NCBI RefSeq assembly: GCF_900090225.1
Contig: NZ_FMHY01000002.1
Span: 2,728,001-2,792,000 of the forward strand
DNA from: Micromonospora eburnea
GTDB taxonomy: Bacteria > Actinomycetota > Actinomycetes > Mycobacteriales > Micromonosporaceae
Length of the DNA: 64,000 bases
Reading direction: 5' to 3'
Part shown: one piece after another, positions 41,116 to 49,099 of the stretch
Layout: every line of letters starts with the position of its first letter
Numbering within the stretch: position 1 is the first letter of the stretch
Notes under the pieces: generated by a model
What the model saw: the letters and a program-made list of their open reading frames with translations, nothing else
Told to the model about the DNA's origin: nothing
Database searches by the model: none
Program-made: the position numbers and the translations under genes

Positions 41116-42497
41116 CGGTCACCTCCGGCGGCCGGTAGTTCGAGGCGCAGCCGGGTGCCCCGACCGACCTCGCTCTGCATCGTCAGGCGTCCGCCGAGCA
41201 GCCGGGTGTTCTCCAGCGCGATGGCCAGGCCGAGTCCGCTACCGGGTCCGGTGCGGGACGGGTCGACCTTGTAGAAGCGGTCGAACAGGTGCGGCAGGTG
41301 TTCGGCGGGAATGCCGGGCCCCCGATCGGTGATCTCGACGATCACCCACTCGCCGGCGTGCCGAACGTCGGCCCGCACCTCGGCGTCGCCGTGCTCGATC
41401 GCGTTGGACACCAGGTTGCCCAGCACCCGTTCCAGACGCCGGGGGTCGGTGGCGGTCGGCGGCGCCGCCCCGGCCACGGCCACCCGGTCGGCCCAGCCGC
41501 GCGCGTCGACGATGCCGTGCAGCAGCGCGACGACGTCGACGGGCTGGGTTGACACCACCTCCCGTCCGGCGTCCAGGCGGGAGATCTCCATCAGCTCCTC
41601 GACGAGCCGGCGCAGCCGGACCACGTCGGCGACGAGGAGTTCGGCGGCGCGGCGGGCGTCGGCGGGGAGCGTGTCGAGCTGGTCGGCGAGCAGCGACGCC
41701 GCCGCCACCAGGGCGGTGACCGGGGTACGCAGCTCGTGGGCCACGTCGGCGGTGAACCGCCGCTCCCGGGCCTGGGCGCGGGACAGCGCCTCGATCTTCG
41801 TTTCCAGCGCCTCGGCCATCTCGTTGAACGAGGCGGCCCAGGCGCTGAACTCGTCGCGGCCGCGTACCGGCAGCCGGGTGTCGAGCAGCCCCTCGGCGAC
41901 CGCGCGGGCCGCCCGGCTGGCCCGGCCCACGGGTTCCAGGGTCCGCCGGGCCAGGGTGTTGCCCACTCCGGCGGCGAGCAGCAGCGCGGCCGCCCAGCCC
42001 ACCGCCAGCGCCGTGCGGAGCTGGTTCAGGCCGTCGACGAGGTCGTCCTCGACCGTCACCACGTACAACTCGGCGGTGGAGCCCGGGATCCGTCCGCCGA
42101 CCATCAGCAGGTGCGGCCGGGCGTTGCCGGCGGAGCGCTGGAAGCCGAGCTGCCCGGCGGCGACGCTGGCCCGCAGGGCCCGGCCGGGCGTCGGCGCGTA
42201 CCGGGGGTTGGACGCCCGGGTGTCGCCGGCGACCAGCACCACGTGCCGTCCGTTCTGCTCGAAGCTGGCCAGCAGGTCGGCCCGGCGGGCGTCGGCCAGC
42301 GGCAGGAACTGTGCGGCGAGTACGAGCTGGTAGCGGGCGTCGGCCGCGGCGCGTTGCAGCGCGCCGTCGTAGCGGGCCTGCCGGAGCATCAGGTACGAGC
42401 CGCCGGCGAGTGCCCCGGCGGAGACTCCGGCGACGAGCACGAACGCGATGACGAGCCGGCGCCGCAGGCGTCCGGGTGTGATCGTGCCCGCCACCAT
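41103..42497 (-). CDS. Sensor histidine kinase (HAMP type)
   Basis: 464 residues. Two membrane helices (VIAFVLVAGVSAGALAGG and LAVGWAAALLLAAGVGN) enclose a periplasmic sensor of about 130 residues, followed by HAMP (RTLEPVGRASRAARAVAEG), the H-box DVAHELRTPVT, N-box NAIEHG, G1 DRGPGIPAEH and G2 GSGLGLAIA. Layout resembles MtrB. Gene order on the minus strand is response regulator, kinase, GerMN lipoprotein, with a 7-nt gap and a 13-bp overlap, so one operon. Start ATG 42497. The signal is unknown; an envelope signal is likely given the lipoprotein partner. Confidence 0.88.
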   Translation of the reverse strand: MVAGTITPGRLRRRLVIAFVLVAGVSAGALAGGSYLMLRQARYDGALQRAAADARYQLVLAAQFLPLADARRADLLASFEQNGRHVVLVAGDTRASNPRYAPTPGRALRASVAAGQLGFQRSAGNARPHLLMVGGRIPGSTAELYVVTVEDDLVDGLNQLRTALAVGWAAALLLAAGVGNTLARRTLEPVGRASRAARAVAEGLLDTRLPVRGRDEFSAWAASFNEMAEALETKIEALSRAQARERRFTADVAHELRTPVTALVAAASLLADQLDTLPADARRAAELLVADVVRLRRLVEELMEISRLDAGREVVSTQPVDVVALLHGIVDARGWADRVAVAGAAPPTATDPRRLERVLGNLVSNAIEHGDAEVRADVRHAGEWVIVEITDRGPGIPAEHLPHLFDRFYKVDPSRTGPGSGLGLAIALENTRLLGGRLTMQSEVGRGTRLRLELPAAGGDRCDA

Positions 42498-42504
42498 CGC
42501 GCCG

Positions 42505-43185
42505 TCACCCCGTCGACAGCTTGTAGCCCGCCCCGCGCACCGTCCTGATCAGCGTCGGGGCGGCGGGATCGTCCTCCACCTTGGCGCGCAGCCGTTGCAC
42601 CGCCACGTCCACCAACCGGGAGTCGCCGAGGTAGGTGTGCCCCCACACCCGGTCGAGCAGCAGTTCCCGGGTGAACACCTGCCCGGGGCGCCGGGCCAGC
42701 TCCAGCAGCAGCCGGAACTCGGTCGCGGTCAGGGTCAGCTCCCGGCCCGCCTTGCGGGCCACGAACCGGGCGGGGTCGATCTCCAGCGGCCCGGCCGTCA
42801 CGGTGGTGTCGGTGACCGGGGCGACCGCCCGGCGTAGCACGGCACGGACCCGGGCGACCAGCTCCGGCACGTCGAACGGCTTGCGCAGGTAGTCGTCGGC
42901 CCCGCATTCCAGCCCGACGACCACGTCGATGGTGTCGGTGCGGGCGGTCAGCATCAGGATCGGCACCTGGCTGGTCCGGCGGATCTCCCGGCACACCTCG
43001 AAGCCGTCGAGGCCGGGCAGCATCACGTCGAGCACGATCAGGTCGACCGGCCGGGCCCGCCACGCGGCGAGGGCGGCCGGGCCGTCCACGGCGGTGTCCA
43101 CCCGGAACCCGGCCCGTCGCAGACCGAGGGCGGTGACCTCCCGAATGGAGGCATCGTCCTCGACGACCAGCACGCGGCCCTCCAT
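42505..43185 (-). CDS. OmpR-family response regulator
   Basis: 226 residues. Receiver pocket EDD at residues 9-11, phospho-Asp in LIVLDVMLPGLDG near 53, and Lys in LRKPFD near 102. The DNA-binding domain has LTATEFRLLLELARRPGQVFTREL and VDVAVQRLRAKVEDDP with RTVRGAGYKL. Start ATG 43185 lacks a strong Shine-Dalgarno site. Partner of the following MtrB-like kinase. The gene order regulator-kinase-GerMN lipoprotein parallels mtrA-mtrB-lpqB, but this set is probably a paralogue, since the lipoprotein is short. Confidence 0.88.
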   Translation of the reverse strand: MEGRVLVVEDDASIREVTALGLRRAGFRVDTAVDGPAALAAWRARPVDLIVLDVMLPGLDGFEVCREIRRTSQVPILMLTARTDTIDVVVGLECGADDYLRKPFDVPELVARVRAVLRRAVAPVTDTTVTAGPLEIDPARFVARKAGRELTLTATEFRLLLELARRPGQVFTRELLLDRVWGHTYLGDSRLVDVAVQRLRAKVEDDPAAPTLIRTVRGAGYKLSTG

Positions 43186-43235
43186 GACGCCACTCAGCGT
43201 AGTCCGGCCTGACGGCCCGGGATCCTGGCGCAACA

Positions 43236-43272
43236 GCCGGTGATGGGGGTCCGGTCGGCCCCCATCACCGGC
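43236..43272 (-). terminator. Terminator hairpin of the AMIN-like gene
   Basis: GCCGGTGATGGGGG (43236-43249) pairs perfectly with CCCCCATCACCGGC (43259-43272), 14 bp with a 9-nt loop. It lies 7 nt beyond the AMIN-like stop and before the response-regulator start on the same strand. Confidence 0.7.
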
Positions 43273-43279
43273 GGCGGGA

Positions 43280-43834
43280 TCACTCCTGCCACTGGTGGGC
43301 CACGTCGAGGACGATCCGGCTGTGCGTACCCGGACCGGTGAGCACGAAGACCCGGTACGGCAGTTGGGCGCGTACGCCCACGGCGAAGGTGGTGTAGCCC
43401 TCGAAGCTGCCACCGAAGACCACGTCCCGCAGCGTCCGGTAGCCCAGCGCGTTCGTCGCGTGGTCCCCGGTGCGGTACGGCACGGTGGCGACCTGACCGG
43501 CGTCGTACGCGGGCGCCCGCAGCGAGACCCGCAGCAGCGCGCCACCGGCGGTGTACGGCGACAGCGCCGATCCCTGCCCCTCGGTGTACGCCTCGCCGTA
43601 CCCGACCGACCAGCCGTCCGCCGGGCCGGCGAACTCGAAGACCACCCGGTCCCAGCAGTCGTGCTGCCCGGTGCGCACGTCGACCAGTGGCGCGCTGCTG
43701 AGTGTGCCGTCCGACTTCGCCGCGCTGCCCCAGGTGATCCCGCAGTACGGGGTGGCCGCCGTGGCGCCGCCCGTGCCGGCGAGCAGCCCGCCGAGCACCA
43801 GGACCAGCGCCAGCAGTGTTCTCCTCAGTCTCAT
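43280..43834 (-). CDS. Secreted AMIN-like domain protein
   Basis: 184 residues. A signal peptide (LRRTLLALVLVLGGLLAGTGGATA) precedes a beta-rich domain with VDVRTGQHDCWDRVVFEFAG and HSRIVLDVAHQWQE, the pattern of actinobacterial AMIN-like proteins. Two cysteines (PYCGITWG and HDCWDR) probably form a disulfide. AMIN-type domains in other proteins bind peptidoglycan or envelope components; the function here is unknown. It is separated from the two-component operon by a strong terminator. Confidence 0.75.
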   Translation of the reverse strand: MRLRRTLLALVLVLGGLLAGTGGATAATPYCGITWGSAAKSDGTLSSAPLVDVRTGQHDCWDRVVFEFAGPADGWSVGYGEAYTEGQGSALSPYTAGGALLRVSLRAPAYDAGQVATVPYRTGDHATNALGYRTLRDVVFGGSFEGYTTFAVGVRAQLPYRVFVLTGPGTHSRIVLDVAHQWQE

Positions 43835-43951
43835 CGTGTCCTCCCGACGGTGTGGCGGGACCGCTCCGGTGGTCCCGGTTCCGACGGTCGGCCCGCCGTG
43901 CCACAGTCGCTTCGCGGTGGCGTAACCGCCCGGTAACAGCCGCCGGTCGGG

Positions 43952-45253
43952 CTACCGAGCGACCTGATCGAGGGTCGGGTGGCCACCGGCGCGGTCGACG
44001 GCCGGCAGTGTGGCCGGGTCGGTCAGTGCCCGCAGCGGCGAACGGAACACCGGCAGCCAGGCCAGCGCGGCACCGATCGCGCCGATCCAGAGGGAGGTAC
44101 GCGGGCTCGCGTACTGGCCGAGCAGGCCGGCCAGCCCGGCACCCACCGCGATCGCACCGGTGAGCAGGAACCGGAAGGTGGCGTTCATCCGGCCGAGCAG
44201 CGCGTCCGGGGTGACCTGCTGCCGCAGGCTGACGCCGATCACGTTGCCGATTCCGGTCCGCCAGGCCAGCGCCAGCCAGCCGAACCCGGCCAGCCACAGC
44301 CACCCTCCCGTGTCGACCAGCGCGACCAGCGCGCCGGCCGGCGCCACCAGCAGGCCGGGCAACCACAGGGCCCGGCCGTGTCCGATCCGGGCGGCCAACG
44401 GACGCGCGGTCACCGCGCCCAGCAGGGCTCCGACCCCACCGGCGCCGAGGAAGAGCCCGAGTACGCCGGCCCCGAGCCCGAGTTCACGCAGGAAGACCAC
44501 CGGCAGCATGGTGGTCATCAGGTTGACCGTGAGGTTGATGCCGGCCAGCGACACGACCAGCGGGCGCAGCAGCGGGTTGCCCAGCACGTGCCGTACCCCT
44601 TCGGCGAGTTGCCGGCCGAAGCCGCCCGCCGGCCGGTCGCGGCCGGGCACAGCCGCGCCGCTGGGGCGTACCCGGGTGAGGGCGAGCGCGGAGAGCAGGT
44701 GGGTGGCCGCGTTCAGGACCAACGCGAGCGGTGCGCCGAGCCACTGCACGAGCAACCCGCCGAAACCCCGGCCACCGATCTGCACGGTGGCGTTGGTGGT
44801 CACCAGCAGTGAGTTCGCCGCCACCAGCCGGTCCCGGCCGACCAGCTCCGGCAGGAAGCTCTGCGCGGCCACGTCGCCGAAGACCGTGCCCACGCCGGTG
44901 AGTAACACCACCACGTACAGCTGGCCGATGGTCAGCGCGTCGGCCCACCAGGCCAGCGGGATCGAGGCGTACAGGGCGGCGCGGGCCAGGTCGGCGGTGA
45001 TCATCACGGTGCGGTGGGACGACCGGTCGACCCACACCCCGGCGGGCAGCCCGATCACCAGGAACGCGGCGGTGCCGAGCACCGCGAGCAGGCCCACCTG
45101 CCCGGGGGTGGCGGCGAGCACCGAAACGGCCAGCACCGGCACGGACAGGAAACCGACCTGGTGGCCCAGGCTCTCCGCAAGGTTGGCCGCGTAGACGTAG
45201 CGGAACGGGCGGGGCCAGCGGACCGTGGCCGGAGGGGCAGTGGTGGTGGTCAT
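43952..45253 (-). CDS. MFS transporter (MFS_3 / EntS-like exporter)
   Basis: 433 residues, twelve predicted helices. The loop between helices 2 and 3 reads GLPAGVWVDRSSHRTVMITADLARA-like (GVWVDRSSHR), the motif-A form of the enterobactin-exporter/macrolide-efflux group. The start MTTTTAPPATVRWPRPFRYVYAANLAES at ATG 45253 is better than an upstream-extended frame, because helix 1 begins soon after. Divergent from an ArsR-type regulator with 67 bp between starts, so it is likely an inducible drug or siderophore exporter under that regulator. Confidence 0.85.
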   Translation of the reverse strand: MTTTTAPPATVRWPRPFRYVYAANLAESLGHQVGFLSVPVLAVSVLAATPGQVGLLAVLGTAAFLVIGLPAGVWVDRSSHRTVMITADLARAALYASIPLAWWADALTIGQLYVVVLLTGVGTVFGDVAAQSFLPELVGRDRLVAANSLLVTTNATVQIGGRGFGGLLVQWLGAPLALVLNAATHLLSALALTRVRPSGAAVPGRDRPAGGFGRQLAEGVRHVLGNPLLRPLVVSLAGINLTVNLMTTMLPVVFLRELGLGAGVLGLFLGAGGVGALLGAVTARPLAARIGHGRALWLPGLLVAPAGALVALVDTGGWLWLAGFGWLALAWRTGIGNVIGVSLRQQVTPDALLGRMNATFRFLLTGAIAVGAGLAGLLGQYASPRTSLWIGAIGAALAWLPVFRSPLRALTDPATLPAVDRAGGHPTLDQVAR

Positions 45254-45320
45254 AGCGGCGACCCTGGCCGGTGCCGGCTCCGGAGTCGATAAGTTTGAGC
45301 TGGTTCGAATCCGTCGGGGG

Positions 45321-46328
45321 GTGCAGGTGCTGAGCGCCACGCTGGGGGTAGGGGACCTGGCCAACATCCGGTTCGCGGTGTCGCCACTGTGGGAGGCGGT
45401 CGCCAGCGTCCGGGTGGTCAAGCACCCCGATTGGTTTCCCGAGCACCTGCCCTGGCATCGGCAGGTGCAGCCGCGGCTGTCAGCAGTGGACTGGCGGCTC
45501 CTCGCCGACCTCGTGCCGGTGCCGACCGTGGTGATCCCGGGATTCGTCTGTTCGCCCCCGCCGGCCGCGCAGCCCACCATCGAGTGCGAACTGGCCGCGC
45601 TCGCCGCCACCCCGCCGGAGGTGGTCCGGGCCGGGCTGGACGAGTTGCCCGGGCCGCGCTCGCCCCGCCTCGCGGCGCTCTACGCCGACCCACCCGCCGG
45701 ACTGGCCCGCCTCGCGGACACGATCGCCGCGTACGTCGACGCCGCGATCGCCCCGTACTGGCCGCGGATGCGGACCCTGCTGGAACGGGAGGTGCTCGTG
45801 GGGGCCCAGTTCATGGCCGCCGACGGTGTGCGCGGCCTGCTCAACCGGATCGACCGGTACGTCTCCTGGGACGACGGGACGTTGCACGTCGATCACCTGA
45901 CCCGGGCGGGCGCGGTCGACCTGGACGGGCGGGGGCTGCTGCTGGTGCCGTCGGTCTTCGGTGGCTCACGGGTCTGGTCCAACCTGTCCGAGCGGGCCAC
46001 GCAACCCGTGCTGCGCTACCCGGCCCGGGGGGTCGGGACGCTCTGGGAGCGCGGCACCGCCCCGGCCAGCGAGGCGCTCGCCCGCGTGCTGGGGCGTACC
46101 CGGGCCACCCTGCTGCACGAGCTGGCCGTGCCGTCCGCCACCACCGAGCTGGCCCGCCGGTGTGGCCTGGCCGCCGGAACCGTCTCGCATCACCTCACCG
46201 CGCTGCGCGACGCCGGCCTGGTCGGCACCCACCGGGCCGGGCGGTTCCTGCTGTACGCCCGGACCAGCTCCGCCGAGGCGCTGATCGCCGGTGCCGCGCC
46301 GACCGGCGAGACCGGCCAGGCAGAATGA
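45321..46328 (+). CDS. ArsR-type winged-helix regulator (DUF5937-like)
   Basis: 335 residues. The N-terminal 240 residues form a non-classical domain (DLANIRFAVSPLWEAVASVRV, then the YWPRMRTLLEREVLVGAQFMA helix), and the C-terminus has an ArsR winged helix, ATTELARRCGLAAGTVSHHLTALRDAGLV, near residues 270-300. GTG 45321 follows a G-rich ribosome site; GTG 45327 is possible. The short region shared with the MFS gene contains TTTGA and TCGAA half-sites (45291-45309) that could be its operator. A paralogue lies at 50403-51479. The effector is unknown. Confidence 0.8.
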   Translation: MQVLSATLGVGDLANIRFAVSPLWEAVASVRVVKHPDWFPEHLPWHRQVQPRLSAVDWRLLADLVPVPTVVIPGFVCSPPPAAQPTIECELAALAATPPEVVRAGLDELPGPRSPRLAALYADPPAGLARLADTIAAYVDAAIAPYWPRMRTLLEREVLVGAQFMAADGVRGLLNRIDRYVSWDDGTLHVDHLTRAGAVDLDGRGLLLVPSVFGGSRVWSNLSERATQPVLRYPARGVGTLWERGTAPASEALARVLGRTRATLLHELAVPSATTELARRCGLAAGTVSHHLTALRDAGLVGTHRAGRFLLYARTSSAEALIAGAAPTGETGQAE

Positions 46329-46332
46329 GTCG

Positions 46333-46761
46333 GTGCCGCCACGTACCCCCTCGGTGTCCTGTGTCTTCGTCTGCCACGACGGTGCCGGCCGGCTGCTGCT
46401 GGCCCGGCGCGGCGCCGGTGCCCGCGACGAACCGGGCACCTGGGACACCGGCGCGGGCGCGCTGGAGTTCGGCGAGACGTTCGAGGCCGCGGTGACCCGC
46501 GAGCTGCGCGAGGAGTACCTCACCGCGCCGCTGGAGATCAGCCTGCTCGGCGTACGCAACGTGCTGCGCGAGGACCCGGCGTCGCACTGGGTGGCGGTGG
46601 TTTTCGCCGTCCGGGTCGACCCGGCGACCGTGGCCATCGGCGAGCCGCACAAGTTCGACCAGATCGGCTGGTACACCCGCGACGCGCTGCCCGCGCCGCT
46701 GCACTCGCAGCTCGCGCCCACCCTGGCCATGTTGCCGGACGCCCTGGACCGGCTACCGTGA
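46333..46761 (+). CDS. NUDIX hydrolase
   Basis: 142 residues. The Nudix box is visible as GALEFGETFEAAVTRELREE (G-x5-E-x7-R-E-x2-E-E), near residue 50-70; the final Gly of the consensus is replaced in EEYLTAP. The strand ahead, GTWDTGAGALE, is typical of ADP-ribose or (d)NTP pyrophosphohydrolases. GTG 46333 starts 4 nt after the regulator stop, so they may be co-transcribed. The exact substrate cannot be given. Confidence 0.85.
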   Translation: MPPRTPSVSCVFVCHDGAGRLLLARRGAGARDEPGTWDTGAGALEFGETFEAAVTRELREEYLTAPLEISLLGVRNVLREDPASHWVAVVFAVRVDPATVAIGEPHKFDQIGWYTRDALPAPLHSQLAPTLAMLPDALDRLP

Positions 46762-46784
46762 CCGGCCACCACCACCGGCCGGTC
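46760..46784 (+). terminator. Hairpin between convergent NUDIX and TraR/DksA-type genes
   Basis: GACCGGCC (46760-46767) pairs with GGCCGGTC (46777-46784), 8 bp with a loop of three ACC triplets. It overlaps the NUDIX stop codon and lies about 105 bp from the end of the convergent gene. Confidence 0.5.
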
Positions 46785-46888
46785 GCGCCCGGGCAGGCCC
46801 GCGCGATCAGCGCGGCCCGGGCGGACTGACCTCGCGGGTCGTCCAGACGACCGGTGGTGATCCGGGCCGGCGAGGTGGGCGATGTCGC

Positions 46889-47209
46889 TCAGCGATGCTG
46901 CCGTTCCTGACACGGGACGCAGTATCGGGCCGACGGTCGGATCTCCAGCCGGGCGACCGGGATCTCGCCGCCGCAGCTCTCGCAGCACCCGTAGGTGCCC
47001 TCGGACATGCGTCGTAGCGCGCCGGCGCTGTCCGCGATGCCCTGGCGGGCGGTCTCCATGAGGGCCCGCAACGTGTCGGGGTCGTGGCCGCCGTGGCCGG
47101 GCTCCCGGCTGTACGCGGTGAGCTCGATGAGCTGACCGGTGTGCGTCTGGAACTGCCGTTCGAGGATGTCGCGCAGGGCGGCGGTGCGGCTGCGGAGAGT
47201 GTCGGTCAT
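46889..47209 (-). CDS. TraR/DksA C4-type zinc-finger protein
   Basis: 106 residues: a coiled-coil N-terminal part (RTAALRDILERQFQTHTGQL) and a C-terminal four-cysteine finger, CCESCG then YCVPCQ, the zf-dskA signature. DksA-like proteins enter the RNA-polymerase secondary channel; in actinobacteria the short members have unclear roles. The acidic coiled-coil tip DxxDxA of true DksA is not obvious here. ATG 47209 is preceded by GGAAGG. Upstream on the same strand lies the actin-like ATPase gene, 70 nt away. Confidence 0.83.
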   Translation of the reverse strand: MTDTLRSRTAALRDILERQFQTHTGQLIELTAYSREPGHGGHDPDTLRALMETARQGIADSAGALRRMSEGTYGCCESCGGEIPVARLEIRPSARYCVPCQERQHR

Positions 47210-47279
47210 GGCGTCGAGACCTTCCGTGGAGCGCGTCGGTGCGGGCCGGGATGAAGGTGCTGGGCGGTCGTGGTTCGGC

Positions 47280-48104
47280 TCAGTCGCCGGCGGCCGGGTG
47301 GCGGGCGGCGGCCGCGGCAGCCAGGCTCGCACCGGTCAGGGCGGCGGTGCGGGGGCCCGCGGCACGGTGCACCGGGGCGCCCGTCGTCGCGGCAAGGCGC
47401 TCTCTCAGGTCAGGTCGAGTGGCCCCGTCCCCGACCAGCACCAGCCCGCGGGCCAGGGCGGTGGCGGCCGCCGGCACCGCCTTGGGCCCGTGGGTCAGGT
47501 CCCGCACCAGGCGGGCGAGCCGATCGGCGAGCACGCCGACGGTGGCCCCGTCGGCGAGGTCACCGGTGCCGAGGTTCGCCCGCCGGCCGGCGACGACCTG
47601 ACTGTCCCGCAGGACGGCCACCTCGGTGAGTTGGGCGCCGACATCGGCGACGAGCAGGGTGCCGGCGCCGGCCCCGGCACCGATGGCGGCGGCGCGCACG
47701 GTGTCGATGAACAGCAGTCGCGCGGGCGCGAACACGGCGTCGAGGACCCGCCGGGTGAGCTCCTGGTCGGCCGCCGTGGCCAGCAGCGGACGGCACGCCA
47801 CGACCAGGGACCGGGCCGGCACGCCGACCCGGTGCTGTCGCAGTAGCTGGGACAGTGCCGTGGCGCAGCCGCGGCCGTCGACCACCCGGCCCCGCCGTAC
47901 CAGCGGGTGCCGCCGGGCCGACCGGTCCGTCATCACGGTGGTGAGCGGTTCGTGGCCACCCAGCCGGATCCGCAACTGACCGCTGCCGAGGTCGACGGCG
48001 ACCGGGCTGGGCCGGAAGGTGGCCGGGTAGTTGGCGCCGGTGCGTGCGGAGACGGTGCCAGCGGTGTCCAAGGGGCGACCGGCGGGGGCCTGGGCGACGG
48101 GCAT
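47280..48104 (-). CDS. Actin/Hsp70-fold ATPase-like protein (MreB-related)
   Basis: 274 residues. The actin-fold nucleotide motifs are present: phosphate-1 VAVDLGSGQLRIRL near residue 37, phosphate-2 LLVADVGAQLTEVAVL near 155, and adenosine motif GLVLVGDGATRPDLRERL near 230. It is shorter than MreB (about 340 residues) and has a different N-terminus. In actinomycetes such proteins are annotated as rod-shape-determining or Hsp70-like; function is unknown. ATG 48104 is preceded by GGAGGAAGAGG. Filament formation cannot be judged from sequence. Confidence 0.72.
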   Translation of the reverse strand: MPVAQAPAGRPLDTAGTVSARTGANYPATFRPSPVAVDLGSGQLRIRLGGHEPLTTVMTDRSARRHPLVRRGRVVDGRGCATALSQLLRQHRVGVPARSLVVACRPLLATAADQELTRRVLDAVFAPARLLFIDTVRAAAIGAGAGAGTLLVADVGAQLTEVAVLRDSQVVAGRRANLGTGDLADGATVGVLADRLARLVRDLTHGPKAVPAAATALARGLVLVGDGATRPDLRERLAATTGAPVHRAAGPRTAALTGASLAAAAAARHPAAGD

Positions 48105-48520
48105 GCTGACCTCTTCCTCCACGGTGGATATGACGATGCCGCCGCCCCGACGCGGGACGACGTGGGAACTGGGCGGGAGCACGCGGACCGGAGGGCCGCG
48201 CTCAACCGGCTCCGGTCAGCCGCTCGCGGTGCCGGGCGTGCCGGCCCACGTGGGCCGGCGGGGCAGGGGCCGAGGCGCCGGGCTGCGGAGCCACCTCGCT
48301 GGTCGTCATCACCCACCCCCTCCCCGGTCAGGAACCCTGTCGAACCTCCAGAGTCGGCCCGAAGTGACGGACCGACATGGCCTGCGGCCGGCCAACTTCC
48401 GGCGTCTTCATTGCCGGCCACCGGCGATCTGCCGCCACCGGCGGCCCGCTGGCGAGCCGGCCGCGGCAAGCGGGGCGAAGGGCGGCGACGGGACGCCGTC
48501 CGTGCGGCTATGGTGGCCGC
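48105..48520. other. Intergenic region
   Basis: 416 bp between two divergent genes. It must hold the promoter of the actin-like ATPase gene. Near its right end TATGGT (48509-48514) lies 6 nt before the next ATG, a -10 element for a leaderless transcript. I see no gene or clear operator in the rest. Confidence 0.4.
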
Positions 48521-48718
48521 ATGGCAGAGCTTCGGCCCCGATTCGACGTCGCCTCGCGTACCGCGTTGGCGATGTTCGTCGTGGTGGCCGTGCTCATCGC
48601 GCTCCGGCAGGCCGGACGCATCATGGGCCTGTGCGTCGTGGTCCGGCCGGCGAGGGCCGTCGTGGGATGCGTCCCGGCCCGGTCGGCCGACCGGGCGCCG
48701 CCGGGCCTGCTCGCCTGA
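48521..48718 (+). CDS. Small single-helix membrane protein, unknown function
   Basis: 65 residues with one likely helix (TALAMFVVVAVLIALRQAG) followed by a basic Cys-containing tail (IMGLCVVVRPARAVVGC). No family recognised. There is no Shine-Dalgarno site; TATGGT 6 nt upstream of ATG 48521 fits leaderless expression, exactly as for the gene at 10843. Coding status is moderately supported. Confidence 0.5.
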   Translation: MAELRPRFDVASRTALAMFVVVAVLIALRQAGRIMGLCVVVRPARAVVGCVPARSADRAPPGLLA

Positions 48719-48848
48719 GCGCCCGTCCGCTTTCCGCACCCCTGGTCCGCACCCCTGGTCCGCGCCGCGCCCCGAGCCACCCGGCCGGGGCCGCCCGGCC
48801 GACCGGCCGCACCCGCGGCCCCACCAGCCCCTCCCGTACGGAGCACCA

Positions 48849-49085
48849 ATGAAGATCGAACACACCCCACTGCCCGGTATCGGGATGCGACACACCTTCA
48901 CCACCGCGCAGGGCCGCCGGGTCGGGGTGGTCGAATACCGCGGACTGGACCGCCGGGACGTCATCTACGACGACGCGGACGACCCGGACAAGACCTGCGG
49001 CCTCCGCCTCACCCGCTCCGAGGCGGTCACGCTGGCCGGCCTGCTGGGCCTGCTCGACGTGGTCACCGGCGAGCAGCGGAGCTGA
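48849..49085 (+). CDS. Stand-alone N-terminal domain of a cation-antiporter regulatory subunit (KhtT-like)
   Basis: 78 residues: MKIEHTPLPGIGMRHTFTTA and RVGVVEYRGLDRRDVIYDDADDPD with LRLTRSEAVTLAGLLGLLD. This is the N-terminal module of KhtT/TrkA-type subunits that regulate CPA2 K+(Na+)/H+ antiporters. Full-length proteins have about 160 residues and a C-terminal RCK_C ligand domain, which is missing here. No antiporter gene is adjacent. ATG 48849 has CGGAG upstream. It may act on a distant antiporter, or be a remnant with a separate role. Confidence 0.65.
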   Translation: MKIEHTPLPGIGMRHTFTTAQGRRVGVVEYRGLDRRDVIYDDADDPDKTCGLRLTRSEAVTLAGLLGLLDVVTGEQRS

Positions 49086-49099
49086 CGAGGCGCCGACCG

